23,613 bases of DNA from an uncultured Sutterella sp. GTDB lineage: Bacteria > Pseudomonadota > Gammaproteobacteria > Burkholderiales > Burkholderiaceae_F. Where the stretch lies: NCBI GenBank assembly GCA_905194315.1, contig CAJJRX010000030.1, forward strand, positions 1 to 23,613, written 5' to 3'. Each line of letters opens with the position of its first letter. Positions within the stretch are counted from its first letter, which is position 1. Below the pieces are notes generated by a model that was not told the origin of the DNA, did no database searches, and worked only from the letters and a program-made list of their open reading frames with translations. Shown one piece after another: positions 1 to 7,394 of the stretch. The translations under genes were made by a program, and so were the position numbers.

Positions 1-61
1 TGCATGTTTGTGGTAACAGCTGAGAAGGCAGTATCTTCTCAGCTGTTACCACAAACATGCA
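1..61. repeat. Perfect 27-bp inverted repeat, 7-nt loop
   Basis: Bases 1-27 are the exact reverse complement of bases 35-61, separated by the 7-nt loop GCAGTAT. The arms start with TGCATGTTTGTGG. No T-run follows on either strand, so it is not a standard intrinsic terminator, and a separate terminator lies right beside it. Such a long perfect dyad is unusual. It could be the end of a mobile element, a recombination site, or a strong RNA hairpin at the end of a transcript. The window edge hides what lies to the left. Confidence 0.9.
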
Positions 62-70
62 TGAAGACTC

Positions 71-100
71 AAAAACGCTCTCACCAAACAGTGAGAGCGT
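71..100 (-). terminator. Intrinsic terminator of the capsid-like gene
   Basis: A perfect 10-bp stem (75-84 with 91-100, arm ACGCTCTCAC) has a 6-nt loop. On the minus strand it is followed by a run of five T (plus-strand A71-A75). It sits 15 bp past the stop codon of the leftmost minus-strand gene, the position expected for its terminator. Confidence 0.85.
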
Positions 101-115
101 GATTGATGTCTTGGA

Positions 116-727
116 CTAATCAACAGAGAACACTAATTTACCCGCTTTAACTGCGGGCGGGTTGTCAATTATCACACCAATTTTCCAGTTTGTTTCAAAT
201 AAATACGGGGTATCGATAAAGAATCCTTCATGTGAGCACGTCAATGTTAAATAAGGCTGATAAGCAGCTAGTAATCCAAAAGCTGAATTAAATGCAACAA
301 AATTACCAGCTGGCATAGTTGGGAAACAGATAAAGCGAAAATAAGTTTGCGGAAACGCAAACAGGTTAGCATAGCTTCCTTGTGAATCTTTAAGGGTTGT
401 TAGCTGATACCAGTCTCTCGGGTTTATAAGGATCAGACAGGGACTATGTCCGCTTAAACAAGGTGCAACAACGTCAAGGAAAGCGTCACGAAACTTCGAA
501 GGTTTATCCTTATCCAGACATATTGGATCAGCAAAACTAAGATCTTTGTCTGCAAGTAGACTATCAATAAATTGTTTTAGTACCAGCGGCTTAAGATGCA
601 GTCTTATTTCTGCTTCTAATGATTTCTCAATCAATCCGATATCACTGGAGGTTTCAAATCCAGGATACTTACATTGCAAGGTTACATCTTTCAACTGTAA
701 CTCTTTAAGAATGTTGATATCACTCAC
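116..727 (-). CDS. Putative HK97-fold phage capsid-like protein (possibly 5'-disrupted)
   Basis: This 203-aa frame starts at GTG 727 without a visible ribosome binding site. I recognise no exact family. The C-terminal half has the layout of HK97-type major capsid proteins: an INPRDWYQL segment followed by LKDSQGSY (compare the NPxDW...KDxxGxY element), then a PTMPAGNFVAF turn, and a final INDNPP-like strand ending in AVKAGKL (actual text IIDNPPAVKAGKL). The length is short for a capsid protein. The same frame remains open upstream to base 874 with protein-like sequence (for example RQTIPIEKGFLEIF) but has no ATG, GTG or TTG there. An ATG at 884 is one base out of phase and would join if the A8 run (plus-strand T857-T864) had one base less. 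It may be a decayed prophage gene, or one needing slippage. The nearby integrase supports a phage origin. The capsid assignment is inference by eye. Confidence 0.4.
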   Translation of the reverse strand: MSDINILKELQLKDVTLQCKYPGFETSSDIGLIEKSLEAEIRLHLKPLVLKQFIDSLLADKDLSFADPICLDKDKPSKFRDAFLDVVAPCLSGHSPCLILINPRDWYQLTTLKDSQGSYANLFAFPQTYFRFICFPTMPAGNFVAFNSAFGLLAAYQPYLTLTCSHEGFFIDTPYLFETNWKIGVIIDNPPAVKAGKLVFSVD

Positions 728-1346
728 TAAGGAAAATAATGCAGAACTATTGAGGGGTATGGCACTGATAAGTGATAGTGGCTCGTTTTCAAAGATCTCA
801 AGAAAACCTTTCTCAATAGGAATAGTTTGTCTGAATGTTGATTTGGGCTCTAGAAGTTTTTTTTGAATTAAGATTTAATTTCATTTAAAAAAACTTAAAT
901 AATGGGAAGTCTCAGAATCCCTCAGAGAAATACCCTAGTTCCAGGAAAATCCAGTATCCCACTGGATTACGTAACTGACGTTCATCACATGTGACGAGTG
1001 AAATTATAGTTCAACTGAGGCAGATAGAACTGACGCTATAATAAAATAGCATGTGATCCAATCAGAAAAGACTATGCTTAGATTGATCTCTAACTAATTT
1101 CAGCACACAATCTGGACGCACTAAATATTGTATTACACTCAAAGAGAAATCGCAATATATTGTTGAAACATTGTCGACTCGAGGAGTAGGGGTCGCTTAG
1201 TTCGGGACAGGAGCAAGATTTTGAAGATCATTTTTTTCTGTGATTGACACACGTCAATTAGCAAATTGCTTGACAATCAAAATAAAGTCTCTTTTGATTA
1301 TTTATCTAGGTATTTTGAGTTGGTATGGTCACAAGTCACTTTTTTA
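728..1346. other. AT-rich stretch without a supported gene
   Basis: The part up to about 884 probably belongs to the disrupted 5' end of the capsid-like gene. The rest holds no credible reading frame. It contains an 8-bp hairpin at 948-968 (arms AATCCAGT/ACTGGATT) and nested dyads at 1241-1279, including TGATTG/CAATCA arms and CAATT-AGCA-AATTG at 1255-1268. Another inverted pair, TTGGTAT 1320-1326 and ATACCAA 1351-1357, brackets the 3' end of the integrase gene. Base composition is much more AT-rich than most of the window, as expected for acquired DNA. An attachment site could lie here, but I see no duplicated core. Confidence 0.5.
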
Positions 1347-2315
1347 TTAAATACCAATTTCCTCTGCCACCCTTCTCTGCTCATCTTCACCGCGGCGATC
1401 GTACAATGCGGTCGTTGCAATGTTGGAGTGACCCATCATATTCTTCACTGTCACAATGTCGACATGTCGGTCAAGCAACCGGGTCGCGAATGTACGGCGG
1501 AGGTCGTGTGCAGAACAGGGTTCGTTGTTGGCTTCTAGCATGCGTGCCTTGGTGATGCGGCCGATACTCGTCGGATCGATCGGATGCGTCAGGTCAAGAT
1601 GCCCACCTTTAAAAAAACGGCAGAAAATAAACCCTTTATTTTCAGGTCTGTACTTAAGCAACCAAGTGTTCAGGGCATCAGCAACATACTTAGGCAGGAA
1701 GACTTTTCTTTCTTTATTCCCCTTCCCGATCAGACGCAGACTGTTATCAATCGGGTCATAATTCTCCAGTCGAAGGTAGGGAATCTCACCGCGGCGCAGG
1801 CCGCACCCGAGCATCAGGGCGATGATCGCCTTATCGCGGATGTCGTAGACAGAGGTGCCGCTCAGGCTGTCGAGCAGCTTGCGACTTTCTTCATGACTGA
1901 TCGCCCGTCCAGCCGGCAAGCGGTAATAACGCTTTTGTTTCATGGCCGTAATTTTTAAATACCACTCGTGCGGCATATCTCCTGCCATCCACGCTGCCTT
2001 GACCACCCCTTTGAGTGCTGCCAGATAGCAGTTCTGCGTGGACGCCGAAATCCCCTCTTTCTCCTGCTGGATGAAAAATGCAAGTATGTGTTCCGGGCGG
2101 AGTTTTTCCCATTCGCAGGTATCAAGGCCGGTGTAACCGGCCCATTGTGCGAAGCGGTTGATTTTGCTTTTCATCGTACGGCGCGAGGTGGCGGACGTGA
2201 GCTCGGATAGATAAACGAACGCAGCGTTCGGACGGACGTCTCTGACTTCGGTCGCAAGCGCAGTACTGTCGAATCCGGCACCGGTAACCTTTCCAACCAC
2301 CATTTCACCAGCCAT
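1347..2315 (-). CDS. Tyrosine recombinase/integrase (phage or XerC/D type)
   Basis: A 322-aa site-specific recombinase that would cut and rejoin DNA through a 3'-phosphotyrosine intermediate. Residues about 30-125 form the SAM-like core-binding domain, and 136-315 the catalytic domain. All catalytic residues are visible: Arg174 in GLRRGE, Lys198 in IGKGNKER, His270 and Arg273 in HDLRRT, His296 in MMGHSNIATT, and the nucleophile Tyr305 in ALYDRR. Length is normal for the family. Start ATG 2315 has a weak AGAGA upstream; Met5 is an alternative. Its neighbour downstream is the capsid-like gene, so it is more likely the integrase of a cryptic phage or island than a housekeeping Xer. It lacks the extra helix typical of integron integrases as far as I can see. 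The family is certain; the element it moves is not. Confidence 0.93.
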   Translation of the reverse strand: MAGEMVVGKVTGAGFDSTALATEVRDVRPNAAFVYLSELTSATSRRTMKSKINRFAQWAGYTGLDTCEWEKLRPEHILAFFIQQEKEGISASTQNCYLAALKGVVKAAWMAGDMPHEWYLKITAMKQKRYYRLPAGRAISHEESRKLLDSLSGTSVYDIRDKAIIALMLGCGLRRGEIPYLRLENYDPIDNSLRLIGKGNKERKVFLPKYVADALNTWLLKYRPENKGFIFCRFFKGGHLDLTHPIDPTSIGRITKARMLEANNEPCSAHDLRRTFATRLLDRHVDIVTVKNMMGHSNIATTALYDRRGEDEQRRVAEEIGI

Positions 2316-2576
2316 TTTCTTTGTCTCTTAAATACGTATTACAAAATAAATTTAGCGGCATTCTTTCACTCATTAACGCATTCCTCTTCAGAAGCCCTGA
2401 TTAAGCGGATCGCCGGAAACTGGTGTTTCAGAGACCCTCTTCCCGGTGAAGCCGGAAGAAAAAACGCTATTACTCATGAGAATGCACATTCTACGATGTT
2501 ATTTTAACGCGATCGGTTTCCGGTGACAAGGCTTGCGTGCTTCTATCTCCGTTACCGATCAAATTCGTTCAAGATT
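2316..2576. other. Intergenic region upstream of the integrase
   Basis: No credible gene is present. The first part is AT-rich and should carry the integrase promoter, though I cannot pick a convincing -35/-10 pair. An imperfect hairpin, CTTCCCGG with CCGGAAG around 2438-2457, has no T-run on either strand. Together with the terminator at 2577-2607 and the further gap to 2801, this makes about 490 bp without coding sequence, and it separates the foreign-looking left end from the next gene block. Confidence 0.5.
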
Positions 2577-2607
2577 AAAAAAGACCTCAGGCGTGAACCT
2601 GAAGTCT
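2577..2607 (-). terminator. Intrinsic terminator downstream of the ATPase gene
   Basis: Arms 2582-2591 and 2598-2607 pair over 10 bp when read on the minus strand, with one U-G wobble and a 6-nt loop, followed by a run of T (plus-strand A2577-A2582). Read on the plus strand the stem has a C-A mismatch, so the minus direction fits better. It lies about 195 bp past the ATPase stop codon, leaving a long 3' untranslated region. Confidence 0.75.
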
Positions 2608-2801
2608 CTTTTTCTATGGAGAGCAATTTTCTCTTTTGACTTGAACCGGAAAATCTTTCTGATGATTGGTTCGGTGAAGGCAGTGATGAGCACGACAACT
2701 GGAAGACGGATAGATTTTGCCCGAGCGACGGCTTCGGTCGTTTCTTCGCAGATGTCGGTGTGATTCTTTGTACTTTAGCTCTCGTATTTCGGCGCAATTG
2801 A

Positions 2802-4016
2802 TCACTGCCATTCTTCCAGAAGGAAGTCGCGGATATTGCAGTGCCTGATACCGTTGCGACTCATGTCGACCGGATCCATGGAGAGAACGTACTTCGGAAA
2901 GTTGTCGTTGATATTTTCAAGAACTGAAAATTCCCGCTCAATCGTCTCCGGTGCTGCCAGTAAGTATGTCACCTGAATATAGAGTTTCTGATCGCCTCGC
3001 CGGCACACAAAATCAACTTCTTTTTCTCCCACTCTCCCAGTGGTGACCTCATAACCTCTGCGAAGCATTTCCATGCAGACAATATTTTCAAGTATCAGAT
3101 TAATATCTTTGGTATTACCGCCAATTACCGCTTCACGAATGCCGTGATCCGGACAATAGTATTTCTCACCGGAGGCGAGGATACGGCAGGTGTGCAGATC
3201 TTCCCGTCTGACGGGATAAAGAAGGTGCGCTTCAGTACAGTAACGCAGGTAGCTGATAACTGTTTCCGGTGCAGCTCTACGGTGCCCGCTCTTCAAGCAT
3301 TTGGCAATTGCGGTGCCGGTAAAGGTTTTGCCGGTGCCGCTCATCACATGGCGGATGATCTCTTCGAGGAGCACAGCATCCCGCACGCCGTTAGGCTGAA
3401 TGACGTCGCTCAGCAGCACGGCCCGGAAATGATCACCCAGATACTGTCTCCCCGGCCTTTCCTCGTACCGGATATTCGAAAGATACGGCATCCCTCCGGT
3501 GTGTAGATACCGCGTAAAGAGTTTTTCGACCGGTTCTTCACCAATGACAGAACTGTAAAGCGCACAGAATTCTGCGAAGGAAAAGGGATAAATCTCAAAT
3601 TCGACATACCGGCCGGCCAGGTTGGTTGCCAGTTCGCAGGAAAGAAGGCCGGCATTGGAGCCCGTAATGTAAATGTCGGCATCAAGCGTCAAGCGCAGCG
3701 TACTGATGCACTTCTCCCAGTCAGTCACCTCTTCGATCCCGTCAAAGAAGAGATGCACTTTGCCTTTGATACCGGCAGTCCGCAGGAGCACCTCCTCGTG
3801 GAGCGCAGCAGCGCTCAGCCTTGCGGGAGCGTATCTCATTCCGTCAAAGTCAAACGCAATACACCGGGACGGATCGACACCTGCGCTGATGAGCTCTTTT
3901 CTGATAAGTTCGAGCATTACCGACTTTCCACAGCCGCGCATGCCGGTGATCACCTTGATGAGATCCGACCCGATAAACGGTCGGATCCTGCGCATATATG
4001 TCTCCCGTGCAATCAT
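2802..4016 (-). CDS. AAA-family ATPase with C-terminal DUF4143 domain
   Basis: A 404-aa cytoplasmic protein of the widespread AAA_14/DUF4143 family, whose members are nucleotide-binding proteins of unclear cellular role. The Walker A loop is GMRGCGKS (residues 25-32, Lys31). Walker B is HLFFDGIEE (about 88-96). A sensor-type strand follows in YITGSNAG, then the family-typical EIYPFSFAEF at about 141-150. The C-terminal third carries the DUF4143 nuclease-like element with EKEVDFVCRR and YIQVTYLL, resembling a PD-(D/E)xK fold with Gln in place of the usual Glu; I do not claim it cuts DNA. ATG 4016 is preceded by GGAG at a 9-nt spacing. It is divergent from the next gene and stands alone. Confidence 0.9.
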   Translation of the reverse strand: MIARETYMRRIRPFIGSDLIKVITGMRGCGKSVMLELIRKELISAGVDPSRCIAFDFDGMRYAPARLSAAALHEEVLLRTAGIKGKVHLFFDGIEEVTDWEKCISTLRLTLDADIYITGSNAGLLSCELATNLAGRYVEFEIYPFSFAEFCALYSSVIGEEPVEKLFTRYLHTGGMPYLSNIRYEERPGRQYLGDHFRAVLLSDVIQPNGVRDAVLLEEIIRHVMSGTGKTFTGTAIAKCLKSGHRRAAPETVISYLRYCTEAHLLYPVRREDLHTCRILASGEKYYCPDHGIREAVIGGNTKDINLILENIVCMEMLRRGYEVTTGRVGEKEVDFVCRRGDQKLYIQVTYLLAAPETIEREFSVLENINDNFPKYVLSMDPVDMSRNGIRHCNIRDFLLEEWQ

Positions 4017-4045
4017 CCGTCAGGTCTCCAGTGTCCGGATTTTTG

Positions 4046-4107
4046 TCAGATATAACTGATAATAACCGGTCATCTGAGATTTTTTTCAGCTGTATCTGAT
4101 ATTTTTT
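4046..4107. promoter_or_regulatory. Cluster of ATCTGA repeats in a divergent promoter region
   Basis: Between two divergent genes, a TCAGATAT at 4046-4053 is the inverted form of the ATCTGATAT at 4094-4102. A third copy, ATCTGAGAT, begins at 4072, and the latter two are both followed by a run of six T. Repeated six-to-eight-base words in a short divergent promoter region can be regulator sites, but no protein is assigned. Confidence 0.3.
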
Positions 4108-4227
4108 CTCGAAGTCCGCTCGAGGTGTCTTTACTTAACCGCTTACTTTTCGCCACTTTGTATAGCCCCACAGACTGCTCCCGCTCACATACAATAACCA
4201 GAAGCACCATCACCGGAGGCATCTGAC

Positions 4228-4986
4228 GTGAAAATCATCAGTAAATTCAAAGATTTCTACGATTTTGAAGTCGCCAGATACGGCGAGGACGAGAAGCTGG
4301 TCTACCGCAGGACAACAGCCGTGTTCAACAACTCGCCTGCCGGTGAACACAGCACCTGGTCAGACAGCAAAGGAATCGCACACCGGATTCTCCTGATCGG
4401 TGATGAGCTGATCCATCTCTTTAGCAAAAACGGCAAGGTCTACACGCATTTCGATCTGACTGATCCCGAAAGCCTTAACGGCCGACGCCGCCGTGGCTGG
4501 GGTCCCGGCGCGCTGATGGTTTATGTCGGCGAGCCGCTTCTCACCTTCACGGACGGTGAAACGCTCACCCTCACAACAGCCTTTGAGGCAATGCTCCCGG
4601 AGATACTCGGCATGGACCGGAACGCTTTTATCCGTCATCTGCAGGAGGGACTCTTCAAAAATGCACCGCACCACCTCTTCCCGGATCCGCACGAAGAGGC
4701 ACGGCTGCGCCGTGAGCCCATCGTCCTGATTGAGTTTGTTGAATGGGTACAGGATTTCGAGCGCCGTGAAAACTATCGTGTTTACAGGCGAACCTATAAT
4801 CCGAACCTTCAGGCGCTGGGCGTCTATGTCGACCCGGATCTTGTCTGGCAGAGACTGGTGGCGTTTCTCTCAAAGCAGAAAAGCGAAGCGGAAATCATGC
4901 CGCCGATGACCGATACACAGAAAATCGACAGCCACGGCTTTGACAGAAAGACGTCCTTCCGGCCAAACATGAAAAAGAAAGGTTAG
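4228..4986 (+). CDS. Conserved hypothetical protein, 252 aa
   Basis: I do not recognise a named family, although the opening MKIISKFKDFYDFEVARYG resembles the start of uncharacterised proteins I associate with many proteobacteria. The start is GTG 4228, supported by GGAGG at 4215-4219 with an 8-nt gap. There is no signal peptide or membrane segment, so it is probably cytoplasmic. The sequence is rich in charged and aromatic residues, has an NGRRRRGWGPG basic loop near residues 84-94, and ends in a basic, probably disordered tail (PNMKKKG). It is followed by a shared terminator hairpin and faces a small acidic gene. No function can be inferred from context. Confidence 0.85.
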   Translation: MKIISKFKDFYDFEVARYGEDEKLVYRRTTAVFNNSPAGEHSTWSDSKGIAHRILLIGDELIHLFSKNGKVYTHFDLTDPESLNGRRRRGWGPGALMVYVGEPLLTFTDGETLTLTTAFEAMLPEILGMDRNAFIRHLQEGLFKNAPHHLFPDPHEEARLRREPIVLIEFVEWVQDFERRENYRVYRRTYNPNLQALGVYVDPDLVWQRLVAFLSKQKSEAEIMPPMTDTQKIDSHGFDRKTSFRPNMKKKG

Positions 4987-5006
4987 GGATTCAGTGGACG
5001 TTTTTA

Positions 5007-5041
5007 GCGGAGGTGGCAGATTTTGTGCCACCCTGCTCCGC
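5007..5041. terminator. Hairpin between convergent genes, possible terminator
   Basis: An outer stem GCGGAG (5007-5012) with CTCCGC (5036-5041) encloses an inner stem GTGGCA (5013-5018) with TGCCAC (5026-5031), with a four-base bulge CCTG on one side. Only a weak T-rich tail (CTTTG) follows on the plus strand. It lies between the stop codons of two convergent genes, so termination is the likely role. Confidence 0.5.
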
Positions 5042-5110
5042 CTTTGTGTGACAATATCTCACCTGACAGAAATTAAATCCCGCCCGCCAAATATGCCGAA
5101 AATTCCTTTT

Positions 5111-5350
5111 TTATTCAGCCGTTTCTTCGGCATCCTCGTGCCAGATCTGCTGGAGCTCTACACCTTTTTCAAACACCTCTTCGGTGTCATCGGCAAAGTG
5201 AACTTCGATTTGCACATCCTCCTCGTCATCCGAGCGCTGAACCCAGTCCACCCATTCGATAACAGCAGACAATTCACCGTTATCACGGACGATGCGATAA
5301 CCTTCACCTAAATTTTCTGACAAAACGGATTCAATTTTCTCTTTTCTCAT
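5111..5350 (-). CDS. Small acidic hypothetical protein, 79 aa
   Basis: The start is taken as ATG 5350, because GGAG lies 8 nt upstream. The frame is open 58 codons further upstream, but that stretch has no ribosome site and looks non-coding. The product begins MRKEKIESVLSENLGEGYRI and is very acidic, with runs such as RSDDEEDVQIEVHFADDTEE. It has no signal or membrane segment. I recognise no family. It is convergent with the 252-aa gene and divergent from the DUF1266 gene, so it has its own promoter. Confidence 0.7.
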   Translation of the reverse strand: MRKEKIESVLSENLGEGYRIVRDNGELSAVIEWVDWVQRSDDEEDVQIEVHFADDTEEVFEKGVELQQIWHEDAEETAE

Positions 5351-5608
5351 TGTTTTCTCCGCAGAAAAAAAATAAAACATCAAAAGCAACTGTTTATCGC
5401 GACCTTTTGCTGAAAGCTGCAACGCCTGGCTATTTGGACGGTGCATGCCCTTATGCCGGCCTGCAGGAGTGGTCTTGTCGACCTTGCGCGTGTCGACGGC
5501 ATCGGTTCGAGTATAGTGAAACAACTCGTATACGAGCTTTTATACCTCTCGTTTATTATGCAATAATCATTTTATTATCTGACCACTTCTTTCGACAAGA
5601 GGTTTTCT

Positions 5609-6331
5609 ATGGGCTTTTTCAAAAATCTGCTTAAAACGTTCTCGAGCGAGAAGTACCGCCGACATCCCGATGGATCCACGCTCACACCGCAGCGATTTGC
5701 CGCCATTAATGTGGGCGCCGTGAACGGTGAACAGACCATGTCCTACTGTGACTCGCTCAGCACCGGCAACGACGTGGAAAAGCTCCGCGATAACCTCAAG
5801 GACTATTACGGCATCACCGACCACGCGAGCGCCGAGGAAACACTCCGCTGGCTGCTCGAAGGCGGGCACACCCGCCCCTACTTCCTGATCCGCGAGCATG
5901 CTGCCGGTGTGAGTTCTGAGCCGCTCGATCTGAGCAGTCTGCCGCCCGAGGCCAGAGAAACGCTTGAGGAGTACCTGAAGAATCTGCAGGAAACCGCCAA
6001 AGAGCTCACCGACGACGGCTGGATCAGCTCAGTGGCTGACTACGCCACGATTGACATCAGCGCCTGGGACTACGGACGGGCAGTCATTGTCACACGTTCC
6101 TCTTTTGACTGCGGATATCTGAGCGAAGACGAGGCCTGGAGCGTGATTGATACGGTCTACGAGGCGGCGAAAAACGATTTTGCCGACTGGCGTGCGCTGG
6201 CGCAAAGCTATATCGTCGGTCGTGCGATGTGGGGCGGAGACAGCATGATGCTCACCGGACTCAGCAATATTGCCGCCAACCTGCTCACTGAAGAAGGCAG
6301 CCCCTGGAAGGACGTACCGCTTAAGGTCTGA
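5609..6331 (+). CDS. DUF1266 domain-containing protein
   Basis: A 240-aa cytoplasmic protein. The C-terminal half matches the DUF1266 pattern I know from YbeU/YbeR-like proteins: a WDYGRAV helix (about residue 150), then the GYLSEDEAW segment with DFADWRALAQSY, and a final IVGRAMWGG. The molecular role of DUF1266 is unknown. ATG 5609 is preceded by AGAGG at an 8-nt spacing. The N-terminal half (about 1-120) is less conserved and carries a short Leu/Glu-rich helix. It is a single-gene unit, closed by a strong terminator. Confidence 0.85.
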   Translation: MGFFKNLLKTFSSEKYRRHPDGSTLTPQRFAAINVGAVNGEQTMSYCDSLSTGNDVEKLRDNLKDYYGITDHASAEETLRWLLEGGHTRPYFLIREHAAGVSSEPLDLSSLPPEARETLEEYLKNLQETAKELTDDGWISSVADYATIDISAWDYGRAVIVTRSSFDCGYLSEDEAWSVIDTVYEAAKNDFADWRALAQSYIVGRAMWGGDSMMLTGLSNIAANLLTEEGSPWKDVPLKV

Positions 6332-6352
6332 TTCTGGGTAGATCGGATACGG

Positions 6353-6389
6353 ACGCACCTTGACGCTCACCGGCGTCAGGTGCGTTTTT
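6353..6389 (+). terminator. Intrinsic terminator of the DUF1266 gene
   Basis: A long GC-rich stem pairs ACGCACCTTGACGC (6353-6366) with GCGTCAGGTGCGT (6373-6385), with one bulged base, and is followed by TTTT (6386-6389). It lies 21 bp past the stop codon. Confidence 0.88.
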
Positions 6390-6425
6390 CGTTGAACTGC
6401 CAACAGAGTTCTTTGCGTCGGGCGC

Positions 6426-6465
6426 AAAAAAACCGGTTCAAGTCTTTTCTCAAACCGGTTTTTTT
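6426..6465. terminator. Bidirectional terminator between convergent genes
   Basis: A run of seven A and CCGGTT (6426-6438) mirrors AACCGG and a run of T (6453-6465) across a 14-nt loop. Because A-runs precede and T-runs follow the stem on both strands, it can end transcripts from either side: the DUF1266 gene on the left and the DUF4332 gene on the right. Confidence 0.85.
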
Positions 6466-6500
6466 CATGTGGGTGCCCGGGAGAGGTCTCCCGTCACACA

Positions 6501-6908
6501 TCAGTATTCGAGAACAATGGGCAGTGCCTTGGCTTCGTTAACAAACTTCACCACTTCCTTGAGGGCAGGCACGCGGTTAACGAGGTTGAACTTCGCGTTG
6601 GTTTCCTCGATCTTCGGATGGAGATTTTCCGGAACGCGCTTGGAGAGTTCCTTGACCGTGTCGACACCTGCACGTTCGAGCAGTTCGGCAAACTGGGGAC
6701 CCACACCGTGGATACGAATCAGGTCGCAGTGGTTGGCCCACTTCAGGATCAGCTTGTCAGAGATGTCCGTCTTCTGGGCAAGCGCCTTGCGCTGAGCCGG
6801 GGTTTTGCAGGCGGCGAGATAGTCGTCAGTCGTTTTGATGCCGGCTTCGTTAAGTTTGACAGCATAACTTTCGCCAACGCCTTCGATATCAATCACTTTA
6901 TAGGTCAT
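6501..6908 (-). CDS. DUF4332 domain-containing protein (helix-hairpin-helix)
   Basis: A 135-aa protein of the DUF4332 family, built of two helix-hairpin-helix-like repeats of the kind found in DNA-binding proteins, although a role has not been fixed for this family. The repeats are visible as IEGVGESYAVKLNEAGIKT (about residues 7-25) and IHGVGPQFAELLERAGVDT (about 65-83), followed by ELSKRVPENLHPKI and an RVPALKEV segment typical of the family. ATG 6908 is chosen over the GTG four codons upstream because the family normally begins MxYKIxDIEG. The gene ends at the shared bidirectional terminator. It has no signal peptide. Confidence 0.9.
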   Translation of the reverse strand: MTYKVIDIEGVGESYAVKLNEAGIKTTDDYLAACKTPAQRKALAQKTDISDKLILKWANHCDLIRIHGVGPQFAELLERAGVDTVKELSKRVPENLHPKIEETNAKFNLVNRVPALKEVVKFVNEAKALPIVLEY

Positions 6909-7394
6909 ACGAGATTCCACGTTGGATCATGAGTTGTAAAAGAGACAGTCGGATTGGCAAGGGGTCACATCCGAAAGCGCTAAATGGTGTATTCAGTGGA
7001 GCAAAAAACTCTCTGCGTTACCATGGAATCAGTATAACAGTGCTACCAGTCAGTTGTGAAGAATTTCTTATACACAGCCCACGGGGTTTTCCCTAGTGCC
7101 TCAGGGGTTTTGACGAAACTGGTTACTTACATATAGTTATTGAAGGGGTCTTTTTTAGTCCTTTTGGATTAGTTTTTGTAGAATTTCATTAAATTTTTGT
7201 CAAAATTCTCCCCCTGACTAATCACAATGACCGAAATTTGGTGTAGTTTTCAGGGATTTTCACAGAAAAATGCCTCCTTTTGCACCCTCAATAAACGCCC
7301 TGACGGAGGTGTTTTACGCAAAATTCCGGGGGTGGCAGGTGTAAAAAGCGACGCAATTGTTAAATATATTTGACGGACTTAAAAAGTGTACCAC

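Noticed and set aside
1..100. Two adjacent hairpins as a possible CRISPR or attC array
   Set aside because: The two stems have unrelated sequences, no third copy or regular spacing exists, and the perfect arms lack the unpaired bases typical of attC sites.
2552..2797. Small frames on both strands between integrase and ATPase
   Set aside because: They run through the intrinsic terminator at 2577-2607 and show no protein-like features.
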